A stretch of 36,931 nucleotides of DNA from Chitinophagales bacterium (GTDB lineage: Bacteria > Bacteroidota > Bacteroidia > Chitinophagales > Saprospiraceae). This document shows positions 1-7,352 of this stretch, in pieces. The DNA lies in contig JAKSDI010000308.1 of assembly GCA_022360175.1 (NCBI GenBank), positions 1-36,931 on the forward strand, given 5' to 3'. The translations under genes and the position numbers were made by a program. How positions within the stretch are numbered: position 1 is the first letter of the stretch; each line of letters begins with the position of its first letter. The notes beneath the pieces are model-generated. The model was not told where the DNA came from. It ran no database searches and saw only the letters and a program-made list of their open reading frames with translations.

Positions 1-169
1 TGTCTGATGAGTCGATTGAGATCAGGTTTTTTCACTAATTGATATTTTTTTTGAGCTTCGTACCTGTACCGGAGAACTACGGTAGTGGTGCTACGGGGCG
101 ATAAAAAAATGAAAAGAAGGGGAAAAAGATATTTTTAGCGGCCATTAAGATGTTTTTAAACAACTTCAT
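1..169 (+). repeat. MITE-like palindromic element, copy 1 (cut by window edge)
   Basis: This stretch matches, in inverted orientation, the sequence at 1599-1760. Shared blocks include the start TGTCTGATGAG, a centre with CTACGGGGCGATAAAAAAATG, and the end TTTTTAAACAACTTC. In the other copy a matching inverted end precedes TGTCTGATGAG, so this copy should continue about 17 bp left of position 1. No coding sequence is seen in it. It is probably a non-autonomous mobile element or a REP-like palindrome. No transposase is present in the window. Confidence 0.75.
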
Positions 170-287
170 AATAACAGAATGTATTGAAAAACTAAAGTTG
201 GGATCATTTCTTGACTTCAAGTCAAGTTTTTTTGTTCGGAATTACTCTTTTTTTGTGATCAAATAGTAAAGTTTAAATTATTTCGTC

Positions 288-511
288 GTGAAAGCATTAG
301 TATTAATTATCTCAGGATTGCTCATATTCGTTTTATCCTGTACCTCTATAGTAATATTGAAGGTTTCCAACATGAAAAAGGGAATGAATATGTGATAGCA
401 GTGAGCCAAACTATGATTTGTGATCCCGATGTATTGAACGATTGTCCACAAGATGTAGGAATTTATGACTATAAACTTCTTGAAATTATATCTAGGAAAA
501 GAGTGGATTAG
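288..511 (+). pseudogene. Small frameshifted secreted or lipoprotein gene
   Basis: A GTG at 288 opens a typical lipoprotein signal peptide (MKALVLIISGLLIFVLSC) but the frame stops at 393-395. A second frame overlaps it from about 338 and runs without a stop to 511. It encodes a protein-like stretch with ICDPDVLNDCPQDVG, but it has no start codon of its own. Joining the two near position 340 gives one protein of about 74 residues. I infer a single small exported protein broken by a frameshift, or a sequencing error. The family is not recognised. It lies just upstream of the EEP lipoprotein gene at 582, but no functional link is visible. Confidence 0.4.
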
Positions 512-581
512 GATAGTAAAGAATCATCAATAGATAGCTGCTATTGAGAATGGCAGTAGGATACATTCAAATAACACAAAG

Positions 582-1439
582 ATGAAAACTAAATTTTGTA
601 TAAGCCTGATGTTTATATGCTCTTTATTTAATAGCTGTAGCAAGAAAACACCATTTAGATGGACTGCTGATTATGATGTTAGTGTGATGTCTTTTAATAT
701 AAGATATGATACAGAAGAGGATGGAGAAAACAGATGGGCTAATAGGAAAGAAGCCTGCCTGAATCTATTTAAAGAAACCAATCCTTCTATTGTAGGTATA
801 CAGGAAGGACTCCATCATCAGGTCAATTTTCTGGATGATAATTTACCTCAATATGACTTTGTTGGAGTTGGAAGAGATGATGGACATTCTTCGGGAGAAT
901 ACGCCGCAATCTATTATTTAGCGGAAGATTTTGAATTATTGGAAAGCAGTACTTTTTGGCTAAGTGAAACACCAGATGTACCTTCCTTGGGATGGGATGC
1001 AAACAATATCCGTATAGTAACATGGGCACATTTAAGGGACATTGAGCATGATAAATCCATTTTTGTTTTCAATACACATTTCGACCATAAAGGCAAAACT
1101 GCCCGTAAGGAATCAGCCAAACTAATGGTGCAAAAGATAAAGGAAATTGCGGAGGAAAATGCCCCCATTTTCATCACAGGAGATTTTAATGCCTGGATTA
1201 GTAATTCTTTATTAGACCCGATAACGAGTGAGTATTTCAGTGCACGAAGATTTGCCAATTACACAGATAATAAAAAGTCCTTTAACCTATGGGGTAAATG
1301 GTACGCCAATTGGAATATTGATTACATATTTTATGAAAACGCAGATGCTTTAGCATTCAGAACGGTTACAGAAGATTATGGCGTTCCTTATATCTCCGAT
1401 CACTACCCTCTGATCACACATTTTAATTATTTAGATTAA
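582..1439 (+). CDS. Endonuclease/exonuclease/phosphatase family lipoprotein
   Basis: The 285-residue protein starts with a lipobox signal (FICSLFNSC, Cys19), so it is probably anchored in the outer envelope. The EEP fold motifs are in order: SFNIRYD with Asn39, the metal-binding Glu75 in GIQEG, NTHFDH with His166, the GDFNA motif with Asp201 and Asn203, and the terminal SDHYP with Asp273-His274. This full set suggests an active Mg-dependent phosphodiesterase or phosphatase. The family includes secreted nucleases, sphingomyelinases and inositol phosphatases, and the substrate cannot be read from sequence. The gene stands alone, bracketed by two inverted copies of a palindromic repeat (1-169 and 1599-1760). 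Confidence 0.88.
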   Translation: MKTKFCISLMFICSLFNSCSKKTPFRWTADYDVSVMSFNIRYDTEEDGENRWANRKEACLNLFKETNPSIVGIQEGLHHQVNFLDDNLPQYDFVGVGRDDGHSSGEYAAIYYLAEDFELLESSTFWLSETPDVPSLGWDANNIRIVTWAHLRDIEHDKSIFVFNTHFDHKGKTARKESAKLMVQKIKEIAEENAPIFITGDFNAWISNSLLDPITSEYFSARRFANYTDNKKSFNLWGKWYANWNIDYIFYENADALAFRTVTEDYGVPYISDHYPLITHFNYLD

Positions 1440-1598
1440 GAACGTGTTTAAATTTCATCCTTTGGGTTCAAAACATCCCTTTTTTGCTTATACTTCGTTG
1501 CTCAAATAAGCTTCGTAGCCCTGCTACGTTCTCATTTAAGCGCCTCGTCTAAACATAAAATGAACTATTTTGACCTTCAAAAACGATTTTTAAACATG
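1440..1598. repeat. Palindromic repeat-like stretch downstream of the EEP gene
   Basis: Starting one base after the EEP stop codon, the ends are imperfect inverted repeats (GTGTTTAAATTTC near 1443 against TTTTTAAACAT near 1587). The centre holds a hairpin, CGTAGC-CCT-GCTACG, at about 1516-1530. It resembles the element at 1599-1760 in size and design but not in sequence. It could serve as the transcription end of the EEP gene. No coding sequence is seen. Confidence 0.5.
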
Positions 1599-1760
1599 GA
1601 AGTTGTTTAAAAATATCTCAATGGTCGCTAAAAATATCTTTTCACACTCCTTTTCATTTTTTTATCGCCTTGTAGCACCACTACAAAGCTCAAAAAAAAG
1701 TTCAATGAGTGCAAAAATCTGATCTTAATCGGCTCATCAGACATTCTTAAACAACTTCAT
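1599..1760 (-). repeat. MITE-like palindromic element, copy 2 (complete)
   Basis: A complete copy of the element at 1-169, in opposite orientation. Its terminal inverted repeats are visible: GAAGTTGTTTAAAAA at 1599-1613 and TTCTTAAACAACTTC at 1744-1758. The interior keeps TTTTTTATCGCCTTGTAGCA. The two copies are clearly related but differ by many substitutions and short gaps, so the insertion is not recent. The same terminal sequence also occurs alone at 21713-21735. Confidence 0.75.
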
Positions 1761-1838
1761 GTTCTAAAATAAAGACTCCACGGTGCTTTTGGAAGACATT
1801 TAATCCTTCAAGCTTTAGATTATTGAAAAACTAGAGGA

Positions 1839-2552
1839 ATGAATACAACAATAAAAACTATCCTTTTGATTCTTTGCTTTACCCTGTCGCTAAACAATCA
1901 CATCTTTAGCCAGGATAGTGGAAATGATTGGTTTCACATACCGGGTTTCACACCAGAAATTCCAATTACTTTAACAAACCAAGAAGCTTTTTATGGGGTA
2001 ATGGGGGCAGCCGTCTTGTCTTATGCTTTGGCAGAATTTGTTTTTAAGGATAATGAGACTATGAATTTTTATCAAGTACGGGCAGGTATGAATGACGAGT
2101 ATATTTGGGGGTTAAGAAGTGTGTGGCATCAAAATTTTGGCGTAGAAAAAAGAATAGCTCCATGGTTCGCTTTTGCTGCTGAATTTAATATGCAGCAATG
2201 GAGCGATCGAACACCTGGTATTGATAAGAAGGATAAATTTGGAATGGGAGTAGGTATTATGAGTTATTATCGCTGGTACTTGTTTGGTAAAAAGAGAGTA
2301 AGCCCTTTCTTAGAGTATGGTACAGGCTTATTTCAGGGGTTTGAAAAATTTCCATACAATGGTTCGAATTTCACCTTTAATCATTCTACTCGATTAGGTG
2401 TAGAATATACTTTTGAAAATAACAACAAACTGCGTGTGTCGTATGGGCAAGCTCATCAATCTAATAATGGCCTATTTAGTACAAATCCAGGATATGATGC
2501 GAATGGTTTTAGTATAAGCTACTCCTGGTTTTGGAAGACTACAAAATGGTAA
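1839..2552 (+). CDS. PagL-like acyloxyacyl hydrolase (outer-membrane barrel)
   Basis: A 237-residue protein with a signal peptide (ends near FSQ, residue 25) followed by alternating aromatic strands typical of a small outer-membrane beta-barrel, ending in an aromatic C-terminus. The segment SYGQAHQSNNGLF matches the H-x-S active site of lipid A 3-O-deacylase PagL, here His206 and Ser208. Asp220 stands where PagL has its third acidic residue, Glu. The family removes an acyl chain from lipid A in the outer leaflet. Substrate and activity are inferred. It is a monocistronic gene, convergent with the LysR gene at 2593. Confidence 0.7.
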   Translation: MNTTIKTILLILCFTLSLNNHIFSQDSGNDWFHIPGFTPEIPITLTNQEAFYGVMGAAVLSYALAEFVFKDNETMNFYQVRAGMNDEYIWGLRSVWHQNFGVEKRIAPWFAFAAEFNMQQWSDRTPGIDKKDKFGMGVGIMSYYRWYLFGKKRVSPFLEYGTGLFQGFEKFPYNGSNFTFNHSTRLGVEYTFENNNKLRVSYGQAHQSNNGLFSTNPGYDANGFSISYSWFWKTTKW

Positions 2553-2592
2553 GTCTTTTTGTTCCAAAATCTATTATTGATATATGAGCCAC

Positions 2593-3456
2593 CTACGATG
2601 TAGTGCTTAAGTATTTGAAGTTGATACCTTCCTTGGAAAAAGAATCTATCAATGCTGCAACTTTAGGATTGTTTAGACTTTTCCGGGCATACGATAACCC
2701 AATTTCTCTAAAGTTCTTAGGGCCATTATAAGTTTTAACTTTAAAACTACCCCAGCCACTTGCAAAGTATTCAGGTAAAAATGTGATGCCTAAGCCCGAC
2801 ATTAATAAAGTTAAGACTTCTGTTTTGGTTTGGCAGTTTGCAATGGTGTTCCACTTATCTCCTGAGTTATTTAAAATCGCTAAACTTTGTTGGTGGGCCT
2901 CACAGGGAGGGCAATGTATGAAAGGTTCTCCGCTTAAGTCATTGATGTCAATACTGTCTTTGTTTGCTAGATGATGATTATCAGGAATACAAAGTACATA
3001 GTTTTCTTTTCCAATTGGAAGGAACAAATGTTCTTCAAATTTCCATTCTCTTATTAATAAATTGATCTCGCAATCGCGTCCTATAGGCCTGACATCCCAT
3101 TCAACTTCCCCTAGCATTTGGGATGCTTTTTTAAAAAACTCACTCTTGAATTGTTGAGATAAACTATCTGCAATACCAATGATTATTTTGGATCGAAAAT
3201 TCCTTTCTTTAAACATTTCAGGGATGGCGTTGAGTTCTCCCAGTATTCGTTTTGCAATGGGATATAGATAATGCGCATCTTCCTTTATTTCAACTCCCCG
3301 TTTATGGCGTGTGAAAAGTTCTTTGCCAATGATTGCTTCTAATTGCTTTAAACTATTAGAAATATTGGGTTGTGAAACAAAACATTTTTCAGCGGCTCTT
3401 GAAAGATTTTGTTCTTCATACACGGCAACAAAAAACCGCAATAATCTTTCATCCAT
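2593..3456 (-). CDS. LysR-family transcriptional regulator
   Basis: The 287-residue protein has the N-terminal LysR winged helix (residues 1-60, FFVAVYEEQNLSRAAEKCF with the following SQPNISNSLKQLE) and a substrate-binding effector domain from about residue 90. It is divergently oriented from the short-chain dehydrogenase at 3577 with 120 bp between them. This is the usual arrangement for a LysR regulator and its target. Two palindromes lie in that gap (3464-3476 and 3537-3551), one of them a T-N11-A LysR box. The inducer is unknown. It probably represses itself and controls the dehydrogenase. Confidence 0.93.
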   Translation of the reverse strand: MDERLLRFFVAVYEEQNLSRAAEKCFVSQPNISNSLKQLEAIIGKELFTRHKRGVEIKEDAHYLYPIAKRILGELNAIPEMFKERNFRSKIIIGIADSLSQQFKSEFFKKASQMLGEVEWDVRPIGRDCEINLLIREWKFEEHLFLPIGKENYVLCIPDNHHLANKDSIDINDLSGEPFIHCPPCEAHQQSLAILNNSGDKWNTIANCQTKTEVLTLLMSGLGITFLPEYFASGWGSFKVKTYNGPKNFREIGLSYARKSLNNPKVAALIDSFSKEGINFKYLSTTS

Positions 3457-3463
3457 AACTAAA

Positions 3464-3476
3464 ACTTATGATAAGT
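3464..3476. promoter_or_regulatory. Palindrome next to the LysR start
   Basis: ACTTATGATAAGT is a 6-1-6 perfect palindrome that ends 8 bp upstream of the LysR start codon. Its position suits autorepression by the LysR protein, but it lacks the T-N11-A pattern of the box at 3537-3551. Confidence 0.4.
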
Positions 3477-3490
3477 ATTGGAAAATGGTA

Positions 3491-3522
3491 TTTTGACGAA
3501 GTGAAGATAGGCTATAGATTTG
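3491..3522 (+). promoter_or_regulatory. Bacteroidota-type promoter of the SDR gene
   Basis: TTTTG at 3491-3495 is followed by exactly 19 bp and then TAGATTTG at 3515-3522. This is a perfect match to the Bacteroidota primary sigma consensus TTTG-N19-TAnnTTTG. The transcript would begin near 3529 and lead into the SDR gene at 3577. Confidence 0.75.
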
Positions 3523-3536
3523 CAAAGTCTTAATTG

Positions 3537-3551
3537 ATAGTAGAAAACTAT
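3537..3551. promoter_or_regulatory. LysR box (T-N11-A) downstream of the SDR promoter
   Basis: ATAGTAGAAAACTAT is an inverted repeat with 5-bp arms and a 5-bp spacer. It contains T3538-N11-A3550, the classical LysR box. It lies about 8 bp after the predicted transcription start, so binding here would more likely repress than activate. Activation from another site is not excluded. Confidence 0.5.
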
Positions 3552-3576
3552 TGAAAAAATACAATTACTTATTATT

Positions 3577-4308
3577 ATGAAAACTAATGATAGATTAGTC
3601 GTTATCACAGGAGCAAGCTCTGGTTTTGGGCTGGAACTGGCAAAAGAATTTGCTAAAGATGGCTATCCACTGCTCTTGTTGGCCAGGCGAGTTGAACGTA
3701 TGGAAGCTCTTCAATTGCCAAATGCTATGGCCAGGCGAGTAGATGTAACCAATAAAGAGGAGTTTGAGGCTGCAATACGCGAAGCAGAGGCAGTGTACGG
3801 AAAGACCAGCTTGATTGTCAATAATGCAGGAGTAATGCTTTTAGGGAATCTTGCAAATCAAGATGCCAAAGAATGGAAAAGAATGCTGGATGTAAATGTT
3901 ATGGGAGTCATGAATGGTATGCAAATAGTGATGAATGATATGAAGGAAAGAAGAGATGGAACTATTATAAATGTTTCGTCTATTGCTGGCATTCAGGCAT
4001 TTGGGAATCATGCGGCTTATTGTGCTAGTAAATTTGGGGTTACAGGTTTGACTAGAGTTGTAAGAGGAGAGATGTCTTCCTATAATGTTCGCGTTTTATC
4101 CATTATGCCTGGTGCTGTAAGTACAGAATTGTTGAGCCATACAAGCAAACAGGATATTATTGATGGGTATAATGATTGGAAAGAATCAGTAGGAGCAGTA
4201 AATATAACCGCTAATGATGTAGCCAAGACTATTAAATATGCCTACGAACTTCCACAGTCGGTTTCTCTCCGTGAAATAGTTATCACAGATACAATGCAGG
4301 ATGCTTAA
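3577..4308 (+). CDS. Short-chain dehydrogenase/reductase (SDR)
   Basis: A 243-residue classical SDR. The cofactor motif TGASSGFG is at residues 11-18, NNAG at 82-85, the catalytic Ser near 134-135 and YCASK with Tyr148 and Lys152. Arg38 after the second beta strand (LLARR) suggests NADP rather than NAD. The substrate cannot be predicted, although the closest familiar type is the YdfG-like group acting on hydroxy acids or small carbonyls. It is probably controlled by the divergent LysR gene. A small PQ-loop gene follows 31 bp after the stop and may be co-transcribed. Confidence 0.93.
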   Translation: MKTNDRLVVITGASSGFGLELAKEFAKDGYPLLLLARRVERMEALQLPNAMARRVDVTNKEEFEAAIREAEAVYGKTSLIVNNAGVMLLGNLANQDAKEWKRMLDVNVMGVMNGMQIVMNDMKERRDGTIINVSSIAGIQAFGNHAAYCASKFGVTGLTRVVRGEMSSYNVRVLSIMPGAVSTELLSHTSKQDIIDGYNDWKESVGAVNITANDVAKTIKYAYELPQSVSLREIVITDTMQDA

Positions 4309-4339
4309 TGGCCGAAGCTGCTATAACACTTGTTACGCT

Positions 4340-4612
4340 ATGAACGAATACATCGGATGGTTGGGGAGCTTTCTTTTTGCTGTTTGTGCTTTACCTCAAG
4401 TGATTCAAACCTTTCGGACCAAAAAATCAGATGACCTGAATAGCCTGTTTTTATTAATGTGGTTTTTAGGAGAGGTATTCACCCTTTGGTATATAGTAAT
4501 GGAAGACTTTTTAAATAATATCAGGCACTATCCTTTGTATTTCAACTACATTTTTAATTTGTTGCTGCTGTCGTATTTATTGTTTGCTAAGTATAAATAT
4601 AGAAGTGCCTAG
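4340..4612 (+). CDS. Small PQ-loop (SemiSWEET-like) membrane protein
   Basis: About 90 residues from the ATG at 4340, which opens with NEYIGWLGSFLFAVCALPQ. An upstream in-frame ATG at 4301 would overlap the SDR gene and add unlikely residues. Three hydrophobic segments follow, and the Pro-Gln pair in the first one is the PQ-loop signature, followed by TFRTKKSDDLN. Members with one three-helix unit dimerise to form sugar transporters (SemiSWEET) or have unknown roles. It sits just after the SDR gene, and the pair may be one transcription unit. Confidence 0.75.
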   Translation: MNEYIGWLGSFLFAVCALPQVIQTFRTKKSDDLNSLFLLMWFLGEVFTLWYIVMEDFLNNIRHYPLYFNYIFNLLLLSYLLFAKYKYRSA

Positions 4613-4620
4613 AACATGAA

Positions 4621-5529
4621 TCAATTCGCATTGCGATATTTTGAAGGGCTCATCCCTGTTTTTGCTTTAAATAGTTTATTAAACCCTTGTGGATATTCAA
4701 ACCCCAAATCGTAAGCAATTTCACTAATGGTTTCATTAGAGCCGATAATAATTGTTTTTGCTCGTTCGATAATAAAATCATGGATGTGATCTTTGGCACT
4801 TCTTCCAGTTTCATTTTTTATCAAATCTCCCAGATAATTAGGCGACATATTAAGAGTGTCGGCACAATATTTAACAGATAATACACCATGCCTGGAGGGA
4901 GCGTCAGACTGATAATACCGACTCATAACTTTTTCAAATTTTGAAATCCAATCTTTGTTGAGATTGGTTCGGGTATAAAACTGTCTGTCGTAATATCGTT
5001 TGCAATATTTTAATATGATTTCAATATTGGCAATAATCAAATTCTGACTGTGCTTGTCAATATTCTGAGCGTACTCTTTTTCTATTTTATGTGCTAGTTC
5101 AGTAAGAGATTTCTTTTCATCATCGGATAGGTGCAATGCCTCGTGTACATCATAACTAAAGAAGCCATAATTTTCGATCGTCTTACCTAGTTCTGACTGG
5201 CGAATTAAATCAGGATGAAAAAGCAATGTCCAGCCTTCACTTCCTTTTATGGTTTCAGGGTTTTCTACATTGACAATTTGATTGGGTTTGATAAACGTCA
5301 TAGTGCCTTCCTGGAAATCATACGAATTTCTTCCATAAACCATTGAACCAGAAATACCCATCTTCAGGCTAATTTGATAGAAGTCAAATGCATAATTGGT
5401 ATTGCCATAATCAAAATTGACCATTCTATCATCAATAGGTAATACAGATACAAGAGGATGCTTAGGTTTCTCAAATCCATAAAAATTATGCACCTCGCTT
5501 ATAGATTTTATTCTGACTATCTGCTTCAT
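4621..5529 (-). CDS. AraC-family transcriptional regulator
   Basis: 302 residues with an N-terminal cupin-like sensing region and a C-terminal double helix-turn-helix (about 215-300, ending KLFKAKTGMSPSKYRN). It is the last gene of an apparent operon with the SRPBCC protein (9-bp gap) and the alpha/beta hydrolase (25-bp gap). The operon promoter upstream of 7003 carries two tandem 21-bp repeats at 7075-7116 that are good candidates for its binding site. This would make the operon self-regulating. The ligand is unknown. Confidence 0.93.
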   Translation of the reverse strand: MKQIVRIKSISEVHNFYGFEKPKHPLVSVLPIDDRMVNFDYGNTNYAFDFYQISLKMGISGSMVYGRNSYDFQEGTMTFIKPNQIVNVENPETIKGSEGWTLLFHPDLIRQSELGKTIENYGFFSYDVHEALHLSDDEKKSLTELAHKIEKEYAQNIDKHSQNLIIANIEIILKYCKRYYDRQFYTRTNLNKDWISKFEKVMSRYYQSDAPSRHGVLSVKYCADTLNMSPNYLGDLIKNETGRSAKDHIHDFIIERAKTIIIGSNETISEIAYDLGFEYPQGFNKLFKAKTGMSPSKYRNAN

Positions 5530-5538
5530 TGCGGCTCT

Positions 5539-6060
5539 TTATAAAGATTCAACTCTTGCTTTTAGGGCATGATTTAATTTAATATATGCTTTTTCAACTG
5601 GCTCAGGATTCCAAAAATTAACACCAATGCCTCGATAATCTTCGTGAATAATTACTTTCGTTTTATCTGCTACAGGTTCTAGAGTATATTGGTGGTCAAA
5701 ACTTAAAATTCCAGGGAGGCCACCAGCTTGATTCAGCAGCCTGTTAGGGATCATTTTTTTAACCCTGGAAGGTATCTCACTAACATTATCAGCATCCTGA
5801 GTAAAACGATATTTTACTTTATTACCTTCTTCGATTGCTCCATCTATGAGCTTCATTACAGGATTCCAATAATCATAATTGTCCGTATCTGTCAAGACTG
5901 CCCAAACTTTTTCAGGATTAGAATGAATAATTATCTCATCATGAACAGATTTACGTCCAGTAAAATATAAAATCACTAACAACAACACAAGAATTGTCAA
6001 AGCTATCATCCATTTTGAATTTAATAGATTCATTAAAAAGGATTGGTTCATTTCCATCAT
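5539..6060 (-). CDS. Membrane-anchored SRPBCC (START-like) protein
   Basis: 173 residues. One transmembrane helix (residues about 18-36, MIALTILVLLLVILYF) is followed by a SRPBCC domain that begins VHDEIIIHSNPEKVWAVLTD and has DNYDYWNPVM. The family forms a deep hydrophobic pocket that binds lipids, aromatics or polyketides. The domain lies on one side of the inner membrane, and the orientation is not certain. It sits between a hydrolase and an AraC gene with short gaps, so the three probably form one operon dealing with a hydrophobic small molecule. Confidence 0.75.
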   Translation of the reverse strand: MMEMNQSFLMNLLNSKWMIALTILVLLLVILYFTGRKSVHDEIIIHSNPEKVWAVLTDTDNYDYWNPVMKLIDGAIEEGNKVKYRFTQDADNVSEIPSRVKKMIPNRLLNQAGGLPGILSFDHQYTLEPVADKTKVIIHEDYRGIGVNFWNPEPVEKAYIKLNHALKARVESL

Positions 6061-6085
6061 TTCCAGATTAAAACTCTGACATTAT

Positions 6086-7003
6086 TTACTTCATGTGTGC
6101 ATCAAACCACTCTATCATCTGTTCGGGATGTTCTGAAAAATAGGTGTAACCTTTGAAGCGCCATGGAGTATCTTCTATGTAGTAAATTTTTTTATCCTTT
6201 ACAGGGGTATTTTCAAACATCGTTTGTACATCTGTCCAGCGAGAATTTGTATCGTTTCTTACCTGCAAAAAGAAAGTAGGGATTTTAATATTAACCGTTT
6301 TAGGAACAATATCATGATCTGTTACGTGTAATCCAGTCATCTCATTATAGATAGGATCAAATGCTTCAACGCCTTCCTCTACGGGGATTTGCATTTGTTC
6401 GCAAGAACGTTCTATGGAGGTACGCCCTTTTAATGGAGCAATAGCAATCAGAGATTTAATGTCTTCAAACGCCTCGGGAGCTTTTTCCATAGCATTTATA
6501 GTAGCATTTGCACCCATACACATACTCAAGAGTGAAGCGTCCATTTGAGCCGTATCTGATCTGTTTTTGATGTAATCAATGGATGCAAGTACTTCTTGCC
6601 ATTCAAAATAACCAACTCCTGTGACTCCTTTTTCGCCTGCCTCACTTTCACCATGGCAGCGCAGATCATAAGCCAGAACATTGTATCCTGCGTCGTGTAA
6701 TGCTTTATATCTCGGTAGGAAATTAACTTCAAAGCCTCCTGCAAAATCCAGGCCTTCTAGGTGCCCTGCAAAACCATAGCGATTGGCAGGAGAAAAGTGA
6801 TTACTGATGATAAGCTTATTTGAATTAGCAGGGATAAACCAACCTTTTATGCTCACATCATCTGCTGTTGTAAATGTAATTTCTTCATAATCCATTCCAT
6901 ACTCTTCAGGCGTCCTTAGGATAGGAGTGCGCGGAGGAGTAGACAAACCTTGAGCTAGCATGCTTAGCATTTGTGTTTGCTGTTCATTCAATTCCTTTTT
7001 CAT
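6086..7003 (-). CDS. Alpha/beta hydrolase with a cysteine at the nucleophile elbow
   Basis: 305 residues, cytoplasmic, no signal peptide. The fold is clear from YNVLAYDLRCHGES and the later Asp251 (VRNDTNSRW) and His292 (FSEHPEQM). The nucleophile elbow, normally G-x-S-x-G, reads S-M-C-M-G with Cys162 at the catalytic place. Cysteine nucleophiles are known in dienelactone hydrolases of the same fold, so the enzyme may be active on a lactone or thioester-like substrate. An inactive or binding role is also possible. It is the first gene of the hydrolase-SRPBCC-AraC operon, and a predicted promoter lies at 7044-7051. Confidence 0.8.
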   Translation of the reverse strand: MKKELNEQQTQMLSMLAQGLSTPPRTPILRTPEEYGMDYEEITFTTADDVSIKGWFIPANSNKLIISNHFSPANRYGFAGHLEGLDFAGGFEVNFLPRYKALHDAGYNVLAYDLRCHGESEAGEKGVTGVGYFEWQEVLASIDYIKNRSDTAQMDASLLSMCMGANATINAMEKAPEAFEDIKSLIAIAPLKGRTSIERSCEQMQIPVEEGVEAFDPIYNEMTGLHVTDHDIVPKTVNIKIPTFFLQVRNDTNSRWTDVQTMFENTPVKDKKIYYIEDTPWRFKGYTYFSEHPEQMIEWFDAHMK

Positions 7004-7043
7004 TATTAAAAGTTTGTATGTATTGAGAAATAAGTCAATACTA

Positions 7044-7116
7044 CAAATCTAAAGGTAGGCAGGGCAGCACTGCTTATCCATTTCACTGAATAACTTATCC
7101 ATTTTACTGCTACCGA
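7044..7116 (-). promoter_or_regulatory. Promoter with tandem 21-bp repeats (AraC-type), hydrolase operon
   Basis: On the minus strand a perfect -7 element TAGATTTG lies at 7051-7044, about 40 bp before the hydrolase start. After a 23-bp gap come two head-to-tail 21-bp units, 7075-7095 and 7096-7116, both beginning TATCCATTT on the plus strand. No TTTG is seen at the -33 place, as expected for an activator-dependent promoter. AraC proteins typically bind direct repeats with one-turn spacings. The AraC encoded at 4621-5529 is the likely binder. Confidence 0.6.
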
Positions 7117-7202
7117 CTTTAGCTAATGACCGGTGAAGCATCAAATAACAGATAAAGACTTCGGAGAAGTCGGAAATTTGTTGGAAATAGTCATGATGAG
7201 AA

Positions 7203-7261
7203 TTTCGACTTCGGATGAAGTCGCATATTCTGTTATGGTGCGACTTCATCCGAAGTCGAAA
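7203..7261. repeat. Perfect 23-bp hairpin with related short palindrome nearby
   Basis: Arms 7203-7225 and 7239-7261 are perfect inverted repeats around a 13-nt loop, with the core CGACTTCGGATGAAGTCG. A shorter related palindrome, GACTTCGGAGAAGTC, lies at 7157-7171. On the plus strand the hairpin is followed by CTTTTTTG, but no plus-strand gene ends here. It lies between the DUF6326 gene (ends 7353) and the hydrolase operon promoter, so it may separate their transcripts. Its origin as a mobile palindrome or a protein site is open. Confidence 0.8.
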
Positions 7262-7352
7262 GCTTTTTTGCCTAGGTAAAAAAGATGTGATTTCTCCGAA
7301 ATTATTATTCTGATAGCACTCTGCTTTTCAAGCTTGGCAGAGTACTAAGTTA

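Noticed and set aside
914-1258. 114-codon minus-strand frame inside the EEP gene
   Set aside because: It lies opposite a clearly conserved enzyme with all its motifs and has no recognisable protein character.
7049-7249. 66-codon minus-strand frame upstream of the hydrolase
   Set aside because: It runs through the perfect hairpin and the tandem 21-bp repeats. The composition looks non-coding.
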